This document shows, piece by piece, positions 1 through 9,241 of a stretch of DNA of 64,000 nucleotides. How positions within the stretch are numbered: the first letter of the stretch is position 1; each line of letters begins with the position of its first letter. Source of the DNA: Onstottus_B arcticum (GTDB taxonomy: Bacteria > Acidobacteriota > Blastocatellia > UBA7656); contig JBBPIE010000003.1 in NCBI GenBank assembly GCA_038040485.1, forward strand, positions 304,053 through 368,052, in the 5' to 3' direction. Under the pieces are notes generated by a model. It ran no database searches, was not told where the DNA came from, and saw nothing but the letters and a program-made list of their open reading frames with translations. The position numbers and the translations under genes are program-made.

Positions 1-9
1 ACCTGGTCT

Positions 10-717
10 CTAGAACGAAATCGGCACCGTCTCGCTCATCATATGATAAAAGTTCGCGGAGTTCCGCACCATAGCCGCATGCTCAGACTGCTCCCATCGC
101 CGGTGCAGCCTGAACAGACGATGGTTGTAGGATCCCACCAGTGGAAGGCGCACCAGATCACGGCGGCGGGCTCCCCGTGTGAATAGTGGGTTGAACGCAT
201 CGAAATGAACTTCCGCGATACCGTTTTCGAAGACTCCCACGTGCAGCGAGGCCGTCGCCGTGTCGTTTTCCATCCAGCTTTCCCGCCAACCTCGATGGTT
301 CCACGCGCTCAGATAAGCGAACAAGCCGTTCCGCGCACGACACGCCGTGTAGGAGCCACGCGCTCCGGACTTCGAATCCAGCACCTCCGACAGCGTACCT
401 CGAGGCGTTTCCAGCGGTTCGAAAAAGAACCCCCCGTCCCAGGGTCCTCCGCTTATTCTCCCAACATTATCCAGCCAGCCCTCATGAAATATCTTGTCGA
501 TCAGCAGCGCGACTGACCGCTGATCGGGGCCCGGAAGCGAATCCCACATTTCGCGCCCCAGTCCTGCGCTGTCGGCTCCGAGAACTCGCGTGACATGTTC
601 AAGCATCAGGGCGCTCGACTCTGCGCCGGCTCGCGTGACCTGCTCCCAGGTCGGCACGGGCGTGTCATCGCTCGAATGCTGCAAGAATTCAGGGAGATGG
701 TTTGTCAGATCACTCAT
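10..717 (-). CDS. Hypothetical protein, 235 aa
   Basis: I do not recognise this protein. The frame is complete, ending with TAG near the left edge of the window. It has no signal peptide or membrane segment, so it is probably cytoplasmic. A Gly/Phe-rich stretch (GGPWDGGFFFE, residues 90-100) and several Trp residues in the second half suggest a compact globular domain. The C-terminal third is rich in Arg and His. Codon use matches its neighbours. The next gene, an exported S9 peptidase on the same strand, lies about 130 bp away with no visible link. Likely a real gene of unknown function. Confidence 0.6.
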   Translation of the reverse strand: MSDLTNHLPEFLQHSSDDTPVPTWEQVTRAGAESSALMLEHVTRVLGADSAGLGREMWDSLPGPDQRSVALLIDKIFHEGWLDNVGRISGGPWDGGFFFEPLETPRGTLSEVLDSKSGARGSYTACRARNGLFAYLSAWNHRGWRESWMENDTATASLHVGVFENGIAEVHFDAFNPLFTRGARRRDLVRLPLVGSYNHRLFRLHRRWEQSEHAAMVRNSANFYHMMSETVPISF

Positions 718-844
718 CGCGTTGACTGTTCAATCCATTTCCATAGATGCCTGCCAGCGACTAGGCGAAGCCCACTATGGCGAATGAACGGGCAGGCGGG
801 CCAACCGTTTTGATTGGCGCCGCCAAAGGCGGGCCGGAGTTTGG

Positions 845-3028
845 CTATTGCGCCGTCGCGGGCTTCTCTTCAGCTTTCCTCTCGTCCTTGACGGGCCGGG
901 CCTCCGGAATCTCAACGCCCAAAACGTACTTCGAGAACCAGGAATATTCCCGGCGCATCTTGTCCAAACGATGACGAGGCTCCTGCAATCCGTGCGGCTC
1001 TCGCGGAAAGAGGACCATCTCCACCGGCACGCCGTTCTTGCGCAAGCCCATATATAACTCCTGGGCCTGGCTTGGCGGCACTCGAGTGTCGGCGCCGCCA
1101 TGCAAGATCAGCGTCGGCGTCTTCGCTCGTTTGATGAAAGCCATCGCCGACTTTCGCCAGTAGAACTCGGCGTCATCCCATGGCTGGCCGCCGAAGTAAG
1201 CTTCGAGCGTTCGCTGCAAATCGTTTGTCGAATACATCGAATACATGTTGGTCAGACCCGCTCCCACCATCACGGCTTTGAAGCGAGTCGTCTGCGTCAG
1301 CGTCCACGCGGTCATGTACCCGCCGTAGCTCCATCCCGATTGCGCGAGCCTGTCCGCGTCGGCGACGCCTTTCGAGATCAGGTTGTCGATCCCGGTCTGG
1401 ATGTCCTGATAGTCGCCTCCGCCCCAATCGCGAACGTTCGACGTCAGAAACCTCTCGCCGTACGACGACGACCCGCGCGGGTTCGGATAGAACACAACCC
1501 ATCCCTTACCCGCCCACACGTGCCCGAAGTTACCGTGCGAATTCGGGAAGCTCTGCGTCCAGGCTCCGGCAGGCCCGCCGTGAATCAACGCAACCATCGG
1601 ATACCGCTTGCCTGGCTGATAGCCGACGGGATAAATCACCAGGCCTTCGATCTCCATGCCGTCTTTGCTCTTCCATCGGATGACTTCGCTTGCGCCGAGC
1701 GTTAGCTCGCGCACCGTCGGGTTGTGATCGGTGAGCTTGATCGGTTCTGAAATCGGAAGAGACCTTGTTAGGTACACATCGTCCGGGTGCTGAGCGTCGG
1801 ACCTGGTGAAAGCGGCGGCTGAACGGTCACGCGAGAAGCTTGTCTGACCCATCACACCCGCGATGCTCGAAAGCTGCTTCGCCTCGCCGCCGCTTGCGGG
1901 AACCGAAAACAATTGGGAAGTAGTTCGAACCGGCGCGTTGAAATAAATGGTCCGGCCGTCCGCCGACCACTTCGGCGCCCCCGGCTGGTACTCAAAGCCC
2001 GGCGCGAGCACGCGAGGAGTTCCGCCCTCGATGCCGATGACCGTCAATCGAAGCTGCCCGAGCTCGGCGTTCTTCAGATCGCGGCTCAGGTAGGCGATCT
2101 GGTTTCCCTCGGGAGACCAGCGCGGCGCAGTGTCGGGACCGTCATTGTCCATCACCTTGCGAAGCCCGCCCCTCTTCACGATTTCCCGCCGCACTGTATC
2201 AATCTGTGAACGCAACTCGATGATCCGTGGGTTAACGCGACCGAGGTCGATCTCGAGTTTGCCAAGCCTCGTCTGAACCTCGAAGAGCGTCTTCTGAAGA
2301 TCATTCACCGGTGAACTCGATGCCGCCATCACATCGATCAACCAGATGTCACTCAAACTCCCGTCGTCAGCCTTTTGAGTCGGTGTAGTGGTGAAAGCCA
2401 GCAGTCTTCCATCAGGCGACCACTGCGGATCGCCTGCGTTGTACTCGCCCTTGACCAGCTCGGTCGCCTTCTTAGTCTGAACGTCGATGATCCAGATCCG
2501 GGCAAACTTGAAGTCCTTGTCGATGACTTGCGCGTCGTCCTTGTCCTTCTGTTTCTTCTCTTCGTCCGGCGTCAGCTCCTGGGGCGCGACAAACGCAATG
2601 CGCGAGCCGTCGGGCGACCATTGAAACGCCGTCACGCCGGACTTCGAGTCGGTCAGCTTTTCGGGTTCGCCCCCGAACGGCGAGATCAGAAAGATCTGCG
2701 ATTTCTCTTCGCGAGCAGAGATGAAAGCGATCCGCTTGCCGTCCGGCGACCACCGCGGCTGATTGTCGTTCTTCTTGCTGGCCGTCAGCCGCACGGGTTC
2801 GGCGCCCGCCGTCGAGACGAGCCACACATCAGCATCGTTCGCGTTCTCCTTCATATCAGCCGAAGTGACGACGTAGGCAACCCATTGTCCATCGGGAGAT
2901 ACTTGCGCGTCGGAGACGGTCTTGAGCGAGAGAACATCTTCGAAGCTCATCACGCGCTTCTGTTGCGCGGGCGCTGCGACCACGCAAGGCGAAGTTATAA
3001 GGACAAGGAGAGCAATGGTGCGTCTCAT
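845..3028 (-). CDS. Exported S9 family prolyl oligopeptidase-like peptidase
   Basis: Serine peptidase of the prolyl oligopeptidase clan (S9C acylaminoacyl-peptidase/DPP-like), 727 aa. An N-terminal signal peptide (MRRTIALLVLI...) ends near residue 20, placing it in the periplasm or outside. The first half is a beta-propeller of PD40/WD-like blades, each marked by WSPDG-type motifs (for example RWSPDGKRIAF and QWSPDGSRIAF). The C-terminal alpha/beta hydrolase domain has the nucleophile elbow GWSYGGY with Ser567, then Asp647 (HGGADTRVPP) and His679 (EPHG), a complete triad. The length is normal for the family. A charged helical insert around residues 240-290 interrupts the propeller. It probably degrades oligopeptides, alongside the other exported peptidases in this window. 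The exact specificity cannot be read. Confidence 0.93.
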   Translation of the reverse strand: MRRTIALLVLITSPCVVAAPAQQKRVMSFEDVLSLKTVSDAQVSPDGQWVAYVVTSADMKENANDADVWLVSTAGAEPVRLTASKKNDNQPRWSPDGKRIAFISAREEKSQIFLISPFGGEPEKLTDSKSGVTAFQWSPDGSRIAFVAPQELTPDEEKKQKDKDDAQVIDKDFKFARIWIIDVQTKKATELVKGEYNAGDPQWSPDGRLLAFTTTPTQKADDGSLSDIWLIDVMAASSSPVNDLQKTLFEVQTRLGKLEIDLGRVNPRIIELRSQIDTVRREIVKRGGLRKVMDNDGPDTAPRWSPEGNQIAYLSRDLKNAELGQLRLTVIGIEGGTPRVLAPGFEYQPGAPKWSADGRTIYFNAPVRTTSQLFSVPASGGEAKQLSSIAGVMGQTSFSRDRSAAAFTRSDAQHPDDVYLTRSLPISEPIKLTDHNPTVRELTLGASEVIRWKSKDGMEIEGLVIYPVGYQPGKRYPMVALIHGGPAGAWTQSFPNSHGNFGHVWAGKGWVVFYPNPRGSSSYGERFLTSNVRDWGGGDYQDIQTGIDNLISKGVADADRLAQSGWSYGGYMTAWTLTQTTRFKAVMVGAGLTNMYSMYSTNDLQRTLEAYFGGQPWDDAEFYWRKSAMAFIKRAKTPTLILHGGADTRVPPSQAQELYMGLRKNGVPVEMVLFPREPHGLQEPRHRLDKMRREYSWFSKYVLGVEIPEARPVKDERKAEEKPATAQ

Positions 3029-3075
3029 TCGACGGACCTCCTATTGATCAAACTTGATCCGTGCAAACTCCGCAA

Positions 3076-3687
3076 TCAAAGGTCGAAGAGCCTGCGAATC
3101 CAAGAGATGAATTGGAGAGCGGTTGGAGCATCGGCATCGAGGTAGTGCTGGTTGATAGCTGAGCCCATTAAAGTACCGGGTTCTTCCTGCCATGCAAGCC
3201 AAGTGTGAATGTACGCTTTGCTCATGGAAGAAAACCGACGCGCTTGAACCGGAATCTCATTCACGCAGTTTTCAGCCCGCTCCCACAAAAGATCATCATT
3301 GGGCACCAGGGACCGAACGAAATCTTCCAGCATTCCCGAACCGGTATTGTCCGGCATGATCCACACTCCAACAGTTGGGCGATCCGGCTCTTCAATAAGA
3401 ACTCCTTCGGGCGTCAGGGCTGCAGGTAAATTATGATACGCGCACGACAGCAGTCTGTCTCTCACGGACTGCCACCGAGCATTGAGATCAACATCAGCAT
3501 CCACGACGATGCCAAGGCGTTCCAAGCCGCTGGCATCGAGTTCAACATCTAGGTCGCCTACAAGCAGACTGAAGCCATCCTTCTTCCTTATCGTGATTTG
3601 GTCTTGAATCTGATGGTGACGCGCCAGATGAAAAAACACGCTGTCATCATCCTTTCCTTCAACCAGCAGCACATAGTTATCAGCCAT
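3076..3687 (-). CDS. TOPRIM-fold DUF3226-like protein, partner of the adjacent ATPase
   Basis: A 203-aa protein with a TOPRIM signature: an N-terminal strand with an acidic residue (LLVEGKDD, Glu10) followed about 50 residues later by a DxD element (VVDADVDL). This matches DUF3226/OLD-associated TOPRIM proteins, where these acids bind Mg2+ for nucleic-acid cleavage. The start codon lies 2 nt after the stop of the upstream ATPase gene, so the two are almost certainly co-translated. ATPase plus TOPRIM pairs (OLD, Gabija GajA, PARIS AriA/AriB) act in phage defence. By analogy this could be the nuclease or effector subunit. The family call is by eye. Nuclease activity and a defence role are inference. 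Confidence 0.8.
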   Translation of the reverse strand: MADNYVLLVEGKDDDSVFFHLARHHQIQDQITIRKKDGFSLLVGDLDVELDASGLERLGIVVDADVDLNARWQSVRDRLLSCAYHNLPAALTPEGVLIEEPDRPTVGVWIMPDNTGSGMLEDFVRSLVPNDDLLWERAENCVNEIPVQARRFSSMSKAYIHTWLAWQEEPGTLMGSAINQHYLDADAPTALQFISWIRRLFDL

Positions 3688-3689
3688 CG

Positions 3690-4793
3690 CTATCGCACCT
3701 CAATTTCCTCACGGGTAGCGATGCCTAATCTACGCTCGTCGAATTCAGTGGCTACAATTCTCCCTCGTTTGTTTTCAAGGCGAATAAGGATTCCTTCTTC
3801 TTGTTTGTTCTCGTCAGCCGCTTGCTGGAATGCCTCAATGCAGTCCCAGCTGTGCGTCGTGGCAAATACTTGGACATTCAGTCGGTGCGCCGTTTCAAAG
3901 ACAAGTCGCCAAACATCAGGCTGCACCGAATAGTGCAGGCCGCTTTCGATTTCATCAATAAGCAATACTCCGTCCTTCGCATTCACGAGAGCGAGGGCCA
4001 TGCCGAACAGACGATTCATGCCTTCGCCTAGACTTCGGAGCGGTACTGGGTCGGGCAATACACTTATCTTGGTTTTGGCGATTCGGCCCCGGTCCCTTCC
4101 TAAGTCTGCATTGTCTATCAGATTAACGCGCTCAACTTCTGGAGCAATTATGCGGAGAGAACTAAGTACATCTTCCTCTAAGTTAGTTAACGTTATGTCG
4201 TCCCAGAGTTGACCGACCTCTACTCGGTTCAGTCCATTTGCGGAAACGAAAATGCAACGGCTCTTTTTTTCGGACTCGGGATATCTTCGATCAAAGCGGT
4301 AAACTACTTCTGGCTGGCTTCCGACCCGAACAGCAAGAGCCAGAATCGGTTGGTCGGCCGTGTTGAAGTCTTCAAATTGCAAAGGCTTTAGTTCGCGTCC
4401 ACCCTCTTCATCAATGTGGATCTTATACCAACCGAGAGCGACCGTAAGCGCTTTGTCAGGTGAATCAACTGGGCCGATTTGAATTGATCCAAGATGATCC
4501 CTGATTTCCTTCCGTCCATGAAACAAGTTTTTGACAACGGGAGCGGGGTCTTCGAAGTTTCTAGGGCTGCCCAAGCGAGGTGCCCTACCCTCGTCCCGCG
4601 ATTCTAGAATCTGCCAGATTATTGGAACCGCCCCTTGATATGCGTACAGCCAAATAGCCTCCAAGAGAGAAGACTTCCCAACGTTGTTCTTGCCTGTAAA
4701 AAGAGTCACCCGTCCTAAGCGTTCGACGCGAAAATGGTCAAATGGTCGGAAACCCTGAATATCGAGAGAGTCTAACACGAGAGGCGTGGTCAT
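3690..4793 (-). CDS. OLD-like AAA/ABC-type ATPase
   Basis: A 367-aa ATPase of the SMC/RecF/OLD type. Walker A is at residues 34-41 (GKNNVGKS), followed by a long middle domain. An ABC signature-like segment (SLGEGMNRLF) lies near residue 250, Walker B (LLIDEIESGLHY) near 275, and a switch His (ATTHSWD) near 305. This arrangement is typical of AAA_15/AAA_21 ATPases that partner TOPRIM nucleases. The protein is soluble. The gene is AT-richer than its neighbours, consistent with horizontal transfer. It lies 2 nt upstream of the TOPRIM gene, forming a two-gene operon. It probably senses a phage or DNA signal and controls the TOPRIM partner, but that role is inferred from family context only. Confidence 0.87.
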   Translation of the reverse strand: MTTPLVLDSLDIQGFRPFDHFRVERLGRVTLFTGKNNVGKSSLLEAIWLYAYQGAVPIIWQILESRDEGRAPRLGSPRNFEDPAPVVKNLFHGRKEIRDHLGSIQIGPVDSPDKALTVALGWYKIHIDEEGGRELKPLQFEDFNTADQPILALAVRVGSQPEVVYRFDRRYPESEKKSRCIFVSANGLNRVEVGQLWDDITLTNLEEDVLSSLRIIAPEVERVNLIDNADLGRDRGRIAKTKISVLPDPVPLRSLGEGMNRLFGMALALVNAKDGVLLIDEIESGLHYSVQPDVWRLVFETAHRLNVQVFATTHSWDCIEAFQQAADENKQEEGILIRLENKRGRIVATEFDERRLGIATREEIEVR

Positions 4794-5078
4794 CCTTGCA
4801 GCTCCTATTCTATGCGGTTGAGTTGGCGTCCTGCTCTTCGATTATGCTAAGCGATATTATACCCCGCCTGGCTGCGTCTCAAGCGAGCGGCTGCTGCGAT
4901 AGGGCCTGGTTGTCGTCATGGAAGCCTTACTGACGCTTGCCATCCTCTCGTTAGCCATATTCTCGCTGAGCCTTAAATTGATCTTGGACTGCTTCCCTTG
5001 GAGATGCTGTTGTTGTTGCACTTCGTTGAGCTGCGTTCGCCATCTCCCGTGGCTTCACGGAGCTTCTTCGTCTCAGGT
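4794..5078. other. Intergenic, no gene seen
   Basis: About 285 bp between the ATPase operon and the dinB-like gene. It holds no frame with coding character, no clear hairpin and no repeat. It presumably contains the promoter of the ATPase/TOPRIM operon, but no convincing -35/-10 pair is visible. Confidence 0.4.
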
Positions 5079-5588
5079 CTACTGAAACCGATCGTCGTCC
5101 GCTGATGGTCCGTACAAAGCCGGGACCTTCGCACCCATCAGGCGCAAGTAGACGGTCATCTGCCCGCGGTGATGAGCCCAGTGGTTAATCGTGTCCTGGA
5201 TCATCACATGGCGTGGCGTCTCCATCACTACATGTCCGCCTGCCAGCAACCGCCACGATGTCATCAGGAATTCGTCGGTGGTCTTCCCTAGTGCCGCCCG
5301 CGCGCCGGCTGCCGCTTCGTCGAGGGCGCTCAGCAATGCTCCGCTGGTGTCTTTTCGAGTTTGATCCATCGCCGAGCCCTCCGTCGGAGCAATGTCCAAC
5401 TCGTCCATCGTGATCCCCATTGCGACCCAAGCCGGCATCGTCGCAACCATATTCGCGAGATATCCGAATATCATCGACTTGTCATGCGGTTTCCAATCGT
5501 ATTTGCCTTCGGGGACCTGCTCCAAGGCCCTTCGGGAACGCTCCACTTCGCGGTCAAGTTGGGTCAATAACAGTTCTGCCATTTTCAT
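5079..5588 (-). CDS. DinB family protein
   Basis: Small four-helix-bundle protein of the DinB/YfiT family (about 169 aa). These are putative metal-dependent enzymes, often thiol transferases (bacillithiol or similar). The C-terminal HWAHHRGQ motif supplies two metal-binding His residues. The third usually sits in the first helix pair and is not obvious here. Three in-frame ATGs occur at the 5' end. I prefer the second (5588) because AAGGAG lies 6 nt upstream of it, whereas the first ATG abuts that Shine-Dalgarno sequence. The gene stands alone. The substrate is unknown. Confidence 0.85.
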   Translation of the reverse strand: MKMAELLLTQLDREVERSRRALEQVPEGKYDWKPHDKSMIFGYLANMVATMPAWVAMGITMDELDIAPTEGSAMDQTRKDTSGALLSALDEAAAGARAALGKTTDEFLMTSWRLLAGGHVVMETPRHVMIQDTINHWAHHRGQMTVYLRLMGAKVPALYGPSADDDRFQ

Positions 5589-5608
5589 GCGCATCTCCTT
5601 TTTTATGC

Positions 5609-5625
5609 CGATGCATCACGCATCG
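5609..5625. repeat. Short palindrome CGATGC-N5-GCATCG
   Basis: A perfect 6-bp inverted repeat with a 5-nt loop, just upstream of the dinB-like gene. Its core words (GATGC, ATCACGCATC) match those of the larger array at 23732-23790, so it may be a minimal copy of that family. Confidence 0.4.
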
Positions 5626-5821
5626 AAAGTTTTTGCTCTTATTTAGATACCACGGCGACTCAGCCGCAGCCAACGTCACGATAGCTCTGAACTTGACGCC
5701 GTGCTAAAGGAAGCGGCAAGGTTCGTGGACGTTGGCTGACTTGACCCGGCGTTGCCCTAACCCATATTCTCCGCTTGCCTTTGAGCCGAAGCGATTGAAC
5801 AAATCCCGGGAGAGACCATCA

Positions 5822-7120
5822 ATGAAGCAAAAGTTTAATGTCTATATTGCGCTAATTTTGGCCCTCACGCCGTTTGCGGCGGCAGCTCGAAAGCCGCCGC
5901 AGAGTCGCGAGCAGAATATCGCTCAAGCCGCCGAGGCGATTCGCGCCAAGCTTATCGAACAGCGGCGCGATTTCCACATGCATCCGGAGCTTTCCAATCG
6001 CGAAGAGCGCACATCGCGCATTGTCGCCGAACGTCTCCGCGCGCTCGGGCTCGATGAAGTGAAGACCGGGGTTGGCAAGTACGGTGTTGTTGCCTTGCTC
6101 AAAGGTTCGAAGCCGGGCCCTGTCGTTGCTGTGCGCGCCGATATGGACGCGCTCCCGATTCAGGAGACCAACGACGTCCCTTACAAGTCTCAGAACCCCG
6201 GCGTAAAACACGCGTGCGGCCATGACGTTCACACAACCGTCGAGCTTGGCGTCGCCGAAGTCTTGAGCAAAATGCGCGATCAGATCTCGGGCTCGATCAA
6301 GTTCATCTTTCAACCGGCGGAGGAAGGCGCGCCAGTCGGCGAAGAGGGCGGCGCGGAGTTGATGATCAAAGAAGGCGCGCTCGAAAACCCGCGCCCGCGG
6401 GCGATCTTCGGCCTCCACACGATGCCGAGCATAGAAGCGGGACAAATCGCTTACCACTCAGGGCCCGCGATGGCTTCTGCGGACCGCTTCACGATAGCGA
6501 TTCGAGGCAAGAAGTCCCACGGCGCCCAACCTCAGCTTGGCATCGATGCAATAGTCGTAGCAGCCGAATGCGTAACCGCCTTGCAAACCATCCGCAGCCG
6601 CCGCATCGACCCGCTTGAGCCGCTTGTCATCACCATCGGCACCATCAAGGGCGGAGACCGCAACAACGTCATCGCCGAGGAAGTGAAGATGGAAGGCACG
6701 ATGCGAACTCTAAGCGAAGAGGTTCGTCAACGCGCGCAAGAGTTGATGCGGCAGACGCTCGCCGGTGTCACATCCGCCTATGCTGCGACATTCGATTTGC
6801 GATTCGATTCCCCCAACCCGGTCACCTACAATGACCCGGCGCTTGTTGATGAAACGCTGCCGGCGATTCGGGGTATTGTCGGAGCCGCGAACGTAGTCGC
6901 GCCTAAGCCCTTCATGCCTGCCGAGGATTTTTCGTACTACCAGAAAGTGGTGCCGGGTTTCTATTACTTCCTTGGCGTAGGCAACAAGACTAAGGGCATC
7001 ACGGCGGGTTGGCACACAGCGGAGTTCGACGTTGATGAGGAGTCGCTGGTCGTGGGCGTGAAGGTGATGGCTAACGTGCTGCTGGATTATTTGGATCGCC
7101 ATGCGGGAGGGAAGAACTGA
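5822..7120 (+). CDS. Exported M20 family amidohydrolase (aminoacylase/hippurate hydrolase-like)
   Basis: Zinc-dependent amidohydrolase of peptidase family M20D, 432 aa, related to N-acyl-L-amino-acid and IAA-amino-acid hydrolases. I start it at 5822, not at an upstream in-frame ATG, because GGGAGAG precedes this ATG and the encoded N-terminus (MKQKFNVYIALILALTPFAAAA) is a good signal peptide. Metal ligands are visible: RADMDALP, HACGHDVH (His130-Asp135) and the PAEEG catalytic/metal Glu pair. The dimerisation domain follows, and GWHTAEFD supplies the last His. It likely hydrolyses N-acylated amino acids or small peptides in the periplasm. It stands alone, with a membrane protein of unknown role next on the same strand. 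Confidence 0.92.
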   Translation: MKQKFNVYIALILALTPFAAAARKPPQSREQNIAQAAEAIRAKLIEQRRDFHMHPELSNREERTSRIVAERLRALGLDEVKTGVGKYGVVALLKGSKPGPVVAVRADMDALPIQETNDVPYKSQNPGVKHACGHDVHTTVELGVAEVLSKMRDQISGSIKFIFQPAEEGAPVGEEGGAELMIKEGALENPRPRAIFGLHTMPSIEAGQIAYHSGPAMASADRFTIAIRGKKSHGAQPQLGIDAIVVAAECVTALQTIRSRRIDPLEPLVITIGTIKGGDRNNVIAEEVKMEGTMRTLSEEVRQRAQELMRQTLAGVTSAYAATFDLRFDSPNPVTYNDPALVDETLPAIRGIVGAANVVAPKPFMPAEDFSYYQKVVPGFYYFLGVGNKTKGITAGWHTAEFDVDEESLVVGVKVMANVLLDYLDRHAGGKN

Positions 7121-7145
7121 GATCTCCTGAGCCAGTGGCGGCACT

Positions 7146-8165
7146 ATGCAAGTGGAGCTATCTGTGGATACGGTGAAACACAATTCGCAAATCGGCTCGA
7201 GAAGCACAAGACATCCTCGAGCAGTGTGGGGACTGGTTTTCCTTGCGTACCTTTCGCTCCATCTAGTTCCGATTGCGTCCCTTTTGTATGTTGTTTTCTA
7301 TAGCGGAGGCGGTCGCCTTTGGGTCGTTGCGGCGTTTTCCGGTTGCGTCGCGATGATGCGCTCCGCGATTCCTATTGGCCGTAAAGCACGTCGTTACAAA
7401 GCGCTATCCGGCCAGCAATCGTCATTGAAAGACCCGCGACCGCCCCTTCTATACCTCCGTTCGTTTCTCTACGAGTTGCCAAATAACTTTTCCCGGTTGG
7501 ATCTGAAGACCGAAGAACAAATGGTCGCGTCCGTGCTCCGCGATTTGGGGCCCGTAGTCGCCGTCGGTCAGCCGGGTGAAACGCTCCCGCCGTTTTCAGG
7601 AATGCTGATGGTTCAATTTGACGGCTCTGTTTGGAAGGAAGAAGTCCTCAAGCTAATGCTGAAAGCCCAGTTGATCGTCATCAACCCTGGTCTTGGCGAG
7701 AATCTGAAATGGGAAATCTCGACTGCTCGCCGAGGATGTGCGCCCGAAAAGCTGATCGTACCGCTCCGGACTTTGCAGTCGCTCGACCCGCGGACAAGGA
7801 AGCGCGAATGGACTCAGTTTAGAAAGGTTCTCGAGTCCAGCCTCGGGGTTTCAATGCCTGACGACATACGAACGGCCGCCTTTCTCCATTTCGAGGCTGA
7901 TTGGTCGCCAAGATTTGTTGGCGAGAATAACTGGGCTCATAAGATGTACGGGGGCCGGGTGATCAACGTTTTTCTAGGGGACGGATCGGTCGTGATCATT
8001 CGAGAGACGTTGCGAAGGATCCTAAAGAAACGCGGGCTGAGACTGAACCGACTAGGAGTTCTAAAGGACATTGGCTCGGCCGCGCTTGACAATCTCGCAT
8101 GGTGGCTGGTGATGTTGATGGCTGCCTGGGGTTTTTTCCGGCCCGCTGCTCTTAACGTTAGCTGA
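7146..8165 (+). CDS. Membrane protein of unknown function with central soluble domain
   Basis: A 339-aa protein I cannot name. Two hydrophobic segments lie near the N-terminus (about residues 27-52 and 57-75) and one at the C-terminus (about 312-332), so a large central domain is tethered to the inner membrane. That domain opens with PPLLYLRSF, then GPVVAVGQPGETLPP, W-x(3)-V and QLIVINPG. This alternating strand/helix pattern suggests a Rossmannoid (SLOG/TIR-like) nucleotide-binding fold, but that is only an impression. Ribosome-binding signals at the ATG are weak. It is AT-richer than the flanking genes and may be accessory. Confidence 0.6.
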   Translation: MQVELSVDTVKHNSQIGSRSTRHPRAVWGLVFLAYLSLHLVPIASLLYVVFYSGGGRLWVVAAFSGCVAMMRSAIPIGRKARRYKALSGQQSSLKDPRPPLLYLRSFLYELPNNFSRLDLKTEEQMVASVLRDLGPVVAVGQPGETLPPFSGMLMVQFDGSVWKEEVLKLMLKAQLIVINPGLGENLKWEISTARRGCAPEKLIVPLRTLQSLDPRTRKREWTQFRKVLESSLGVSMPDDIRTAAFLHFEADWSPRFVGENNWAHKMYGGRVINVFLGDGSVVIIRETLRRILKKRGLRLNRLGVLKDIGSAALDNLAWWLVMLMAAWGFFRPAALNVS

Positions 8166-8248
8166 TTCGTAGGGGAGTGGCTGCCCCGGATATTGCGACC
8201 CGGATCGATGGAGTTCACACACAGTCCGCGAAGGAGCCATCTAACACT

Positions 8249-9241
8249 GTGAGTGACGGATCAACAGTTCTCGTTACCGGAGCCACTGGCTTCGTCGGCA
8301 GTCATCTCGTAGACCACCTCATCGAGCGAGGCCGCCAAGTGCGATGCCTAGTCCGGCGAACAAGCAAACTGAAATACCTCAAGGATCCGCAGATCGATTT
8401 CGCGTACGGCGGACTTGATGAACAGACCGACTGGGACGATGTGTTCGATGGAGTAGATACCGTCTATCACGTCGCGGGAGTGACTTTCGCGCGCCGCGCG
8501 CAGGACTACTTTGACGTCAACCAAAAAGGAACCGAAGCGATTCTTGCCGGAGCCGTCAAGCACCGAAGCCAATTGAAGAAGTTCGTACTCGTAAGCTCGC
8601 TCGCCGCAGTCGGACCCTCGCGCGACGGCAAGCTCGTAGACGAAGACACTCAACCCGCGCCAATCACGCCTTATGGCCGAAGCAAGCTTATGGGAGAAGA
8701 AGCGGTTCGCGCGGTTGCCGATCTGCTGCCGACGACTATCGTGAGACCGCCCGCCGTCTACGGTCCGCGCGACTACGGTGTGTTCGAGTTCTTCAAGATG
8801 ATCAACGGCGGCATCTTCCCGATGATCGGCAGCTACGAGAAGCGAGTGAGCCTCGTCCACGCCGGCGACTTGGCCGACGGGATCATACTGGCAGGCGAAA
8901 GCGACGCCTCCACCGGCCGCGCTTATTTCATATCGAGCGAAGAAGCGTACCCGATGAGCGAAGTCGCCGAGCTTATCGCGAAGATACTGGGCAAGCGCCC
9001 GCGCAAGTTCACGATCCCGAAACCGATCGCCTACGCCGCCGCACTCGCGGGCGAAGCGATCTCCGCGCTGACCCGCAAGCCTCCAGTCATCAACCGCGAC
9101 AAAGTTACGGATCTGTCTCAGACGTGCTGGGGTTGCTCGATCGAACGCGCGAAACGCGAACTTGGGTATCGACAGCAGGTGGAACTCGAAGACGGACTGC
9201 GCGAGACCGTGGCGTGGTACAAACGCGAGGGCTGGCTGTGA
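8249..9241 (+). CDS. NAD-dependent epimerase/dehydratase (extended SDR)
   Basis: Extended short-chain dehydrogenase, about 330 aa, resembling 3-beta-HSD/dihydroflavonol-reductase-type epimerases. The Rossmann motif TGATGFVGS (residues 10-18) binds NAD(P), and the catalytic YGRSK supplies Tyr142 and Lys146. I choose the GTG at 8249, preceded by AAGGAG about 12 nt upstream and giving the usual short lead into the first strand. A longer frame starts at GTG 8177, but its purine-rich tract directly abuts that codon. The stop TGA overlaps the GTG start of the PAP2 gene, so the two are coupled. A sterol, isoprenoid or lipid substrate is plausible given the membrane phosphatase partner, but unproven. 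Confidence 0.88.
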   Translation: MSDGSTVLVTGATGFVGSHLVDHLIERGRQVRCLVRRTSKLKYLKDPQIDFAYGGLDEQTDWDDVFDGVDTVYHVAGVTFARRAQDYFDVNQKGTEAILAGAVKHRSQLKKFVLVSSLAAVGPSRDGKLVDEDTQPAPITPYGRSKLMGEEAVRAVADLLPTTIVRPPAVYGPRDYGVFEFFKMINGGIFPMIGSYEKRVSLVHAGDLADGIILAGESDASTGRAYFISSEEAYPMSEVAELIAKILGKRPRKFTIPKPIAYAAALAGEAISALTRKPPVINRDKVTDLSQTCWGCSIERAKRELGYRQQVELEDGLRETVAWYKREGWL

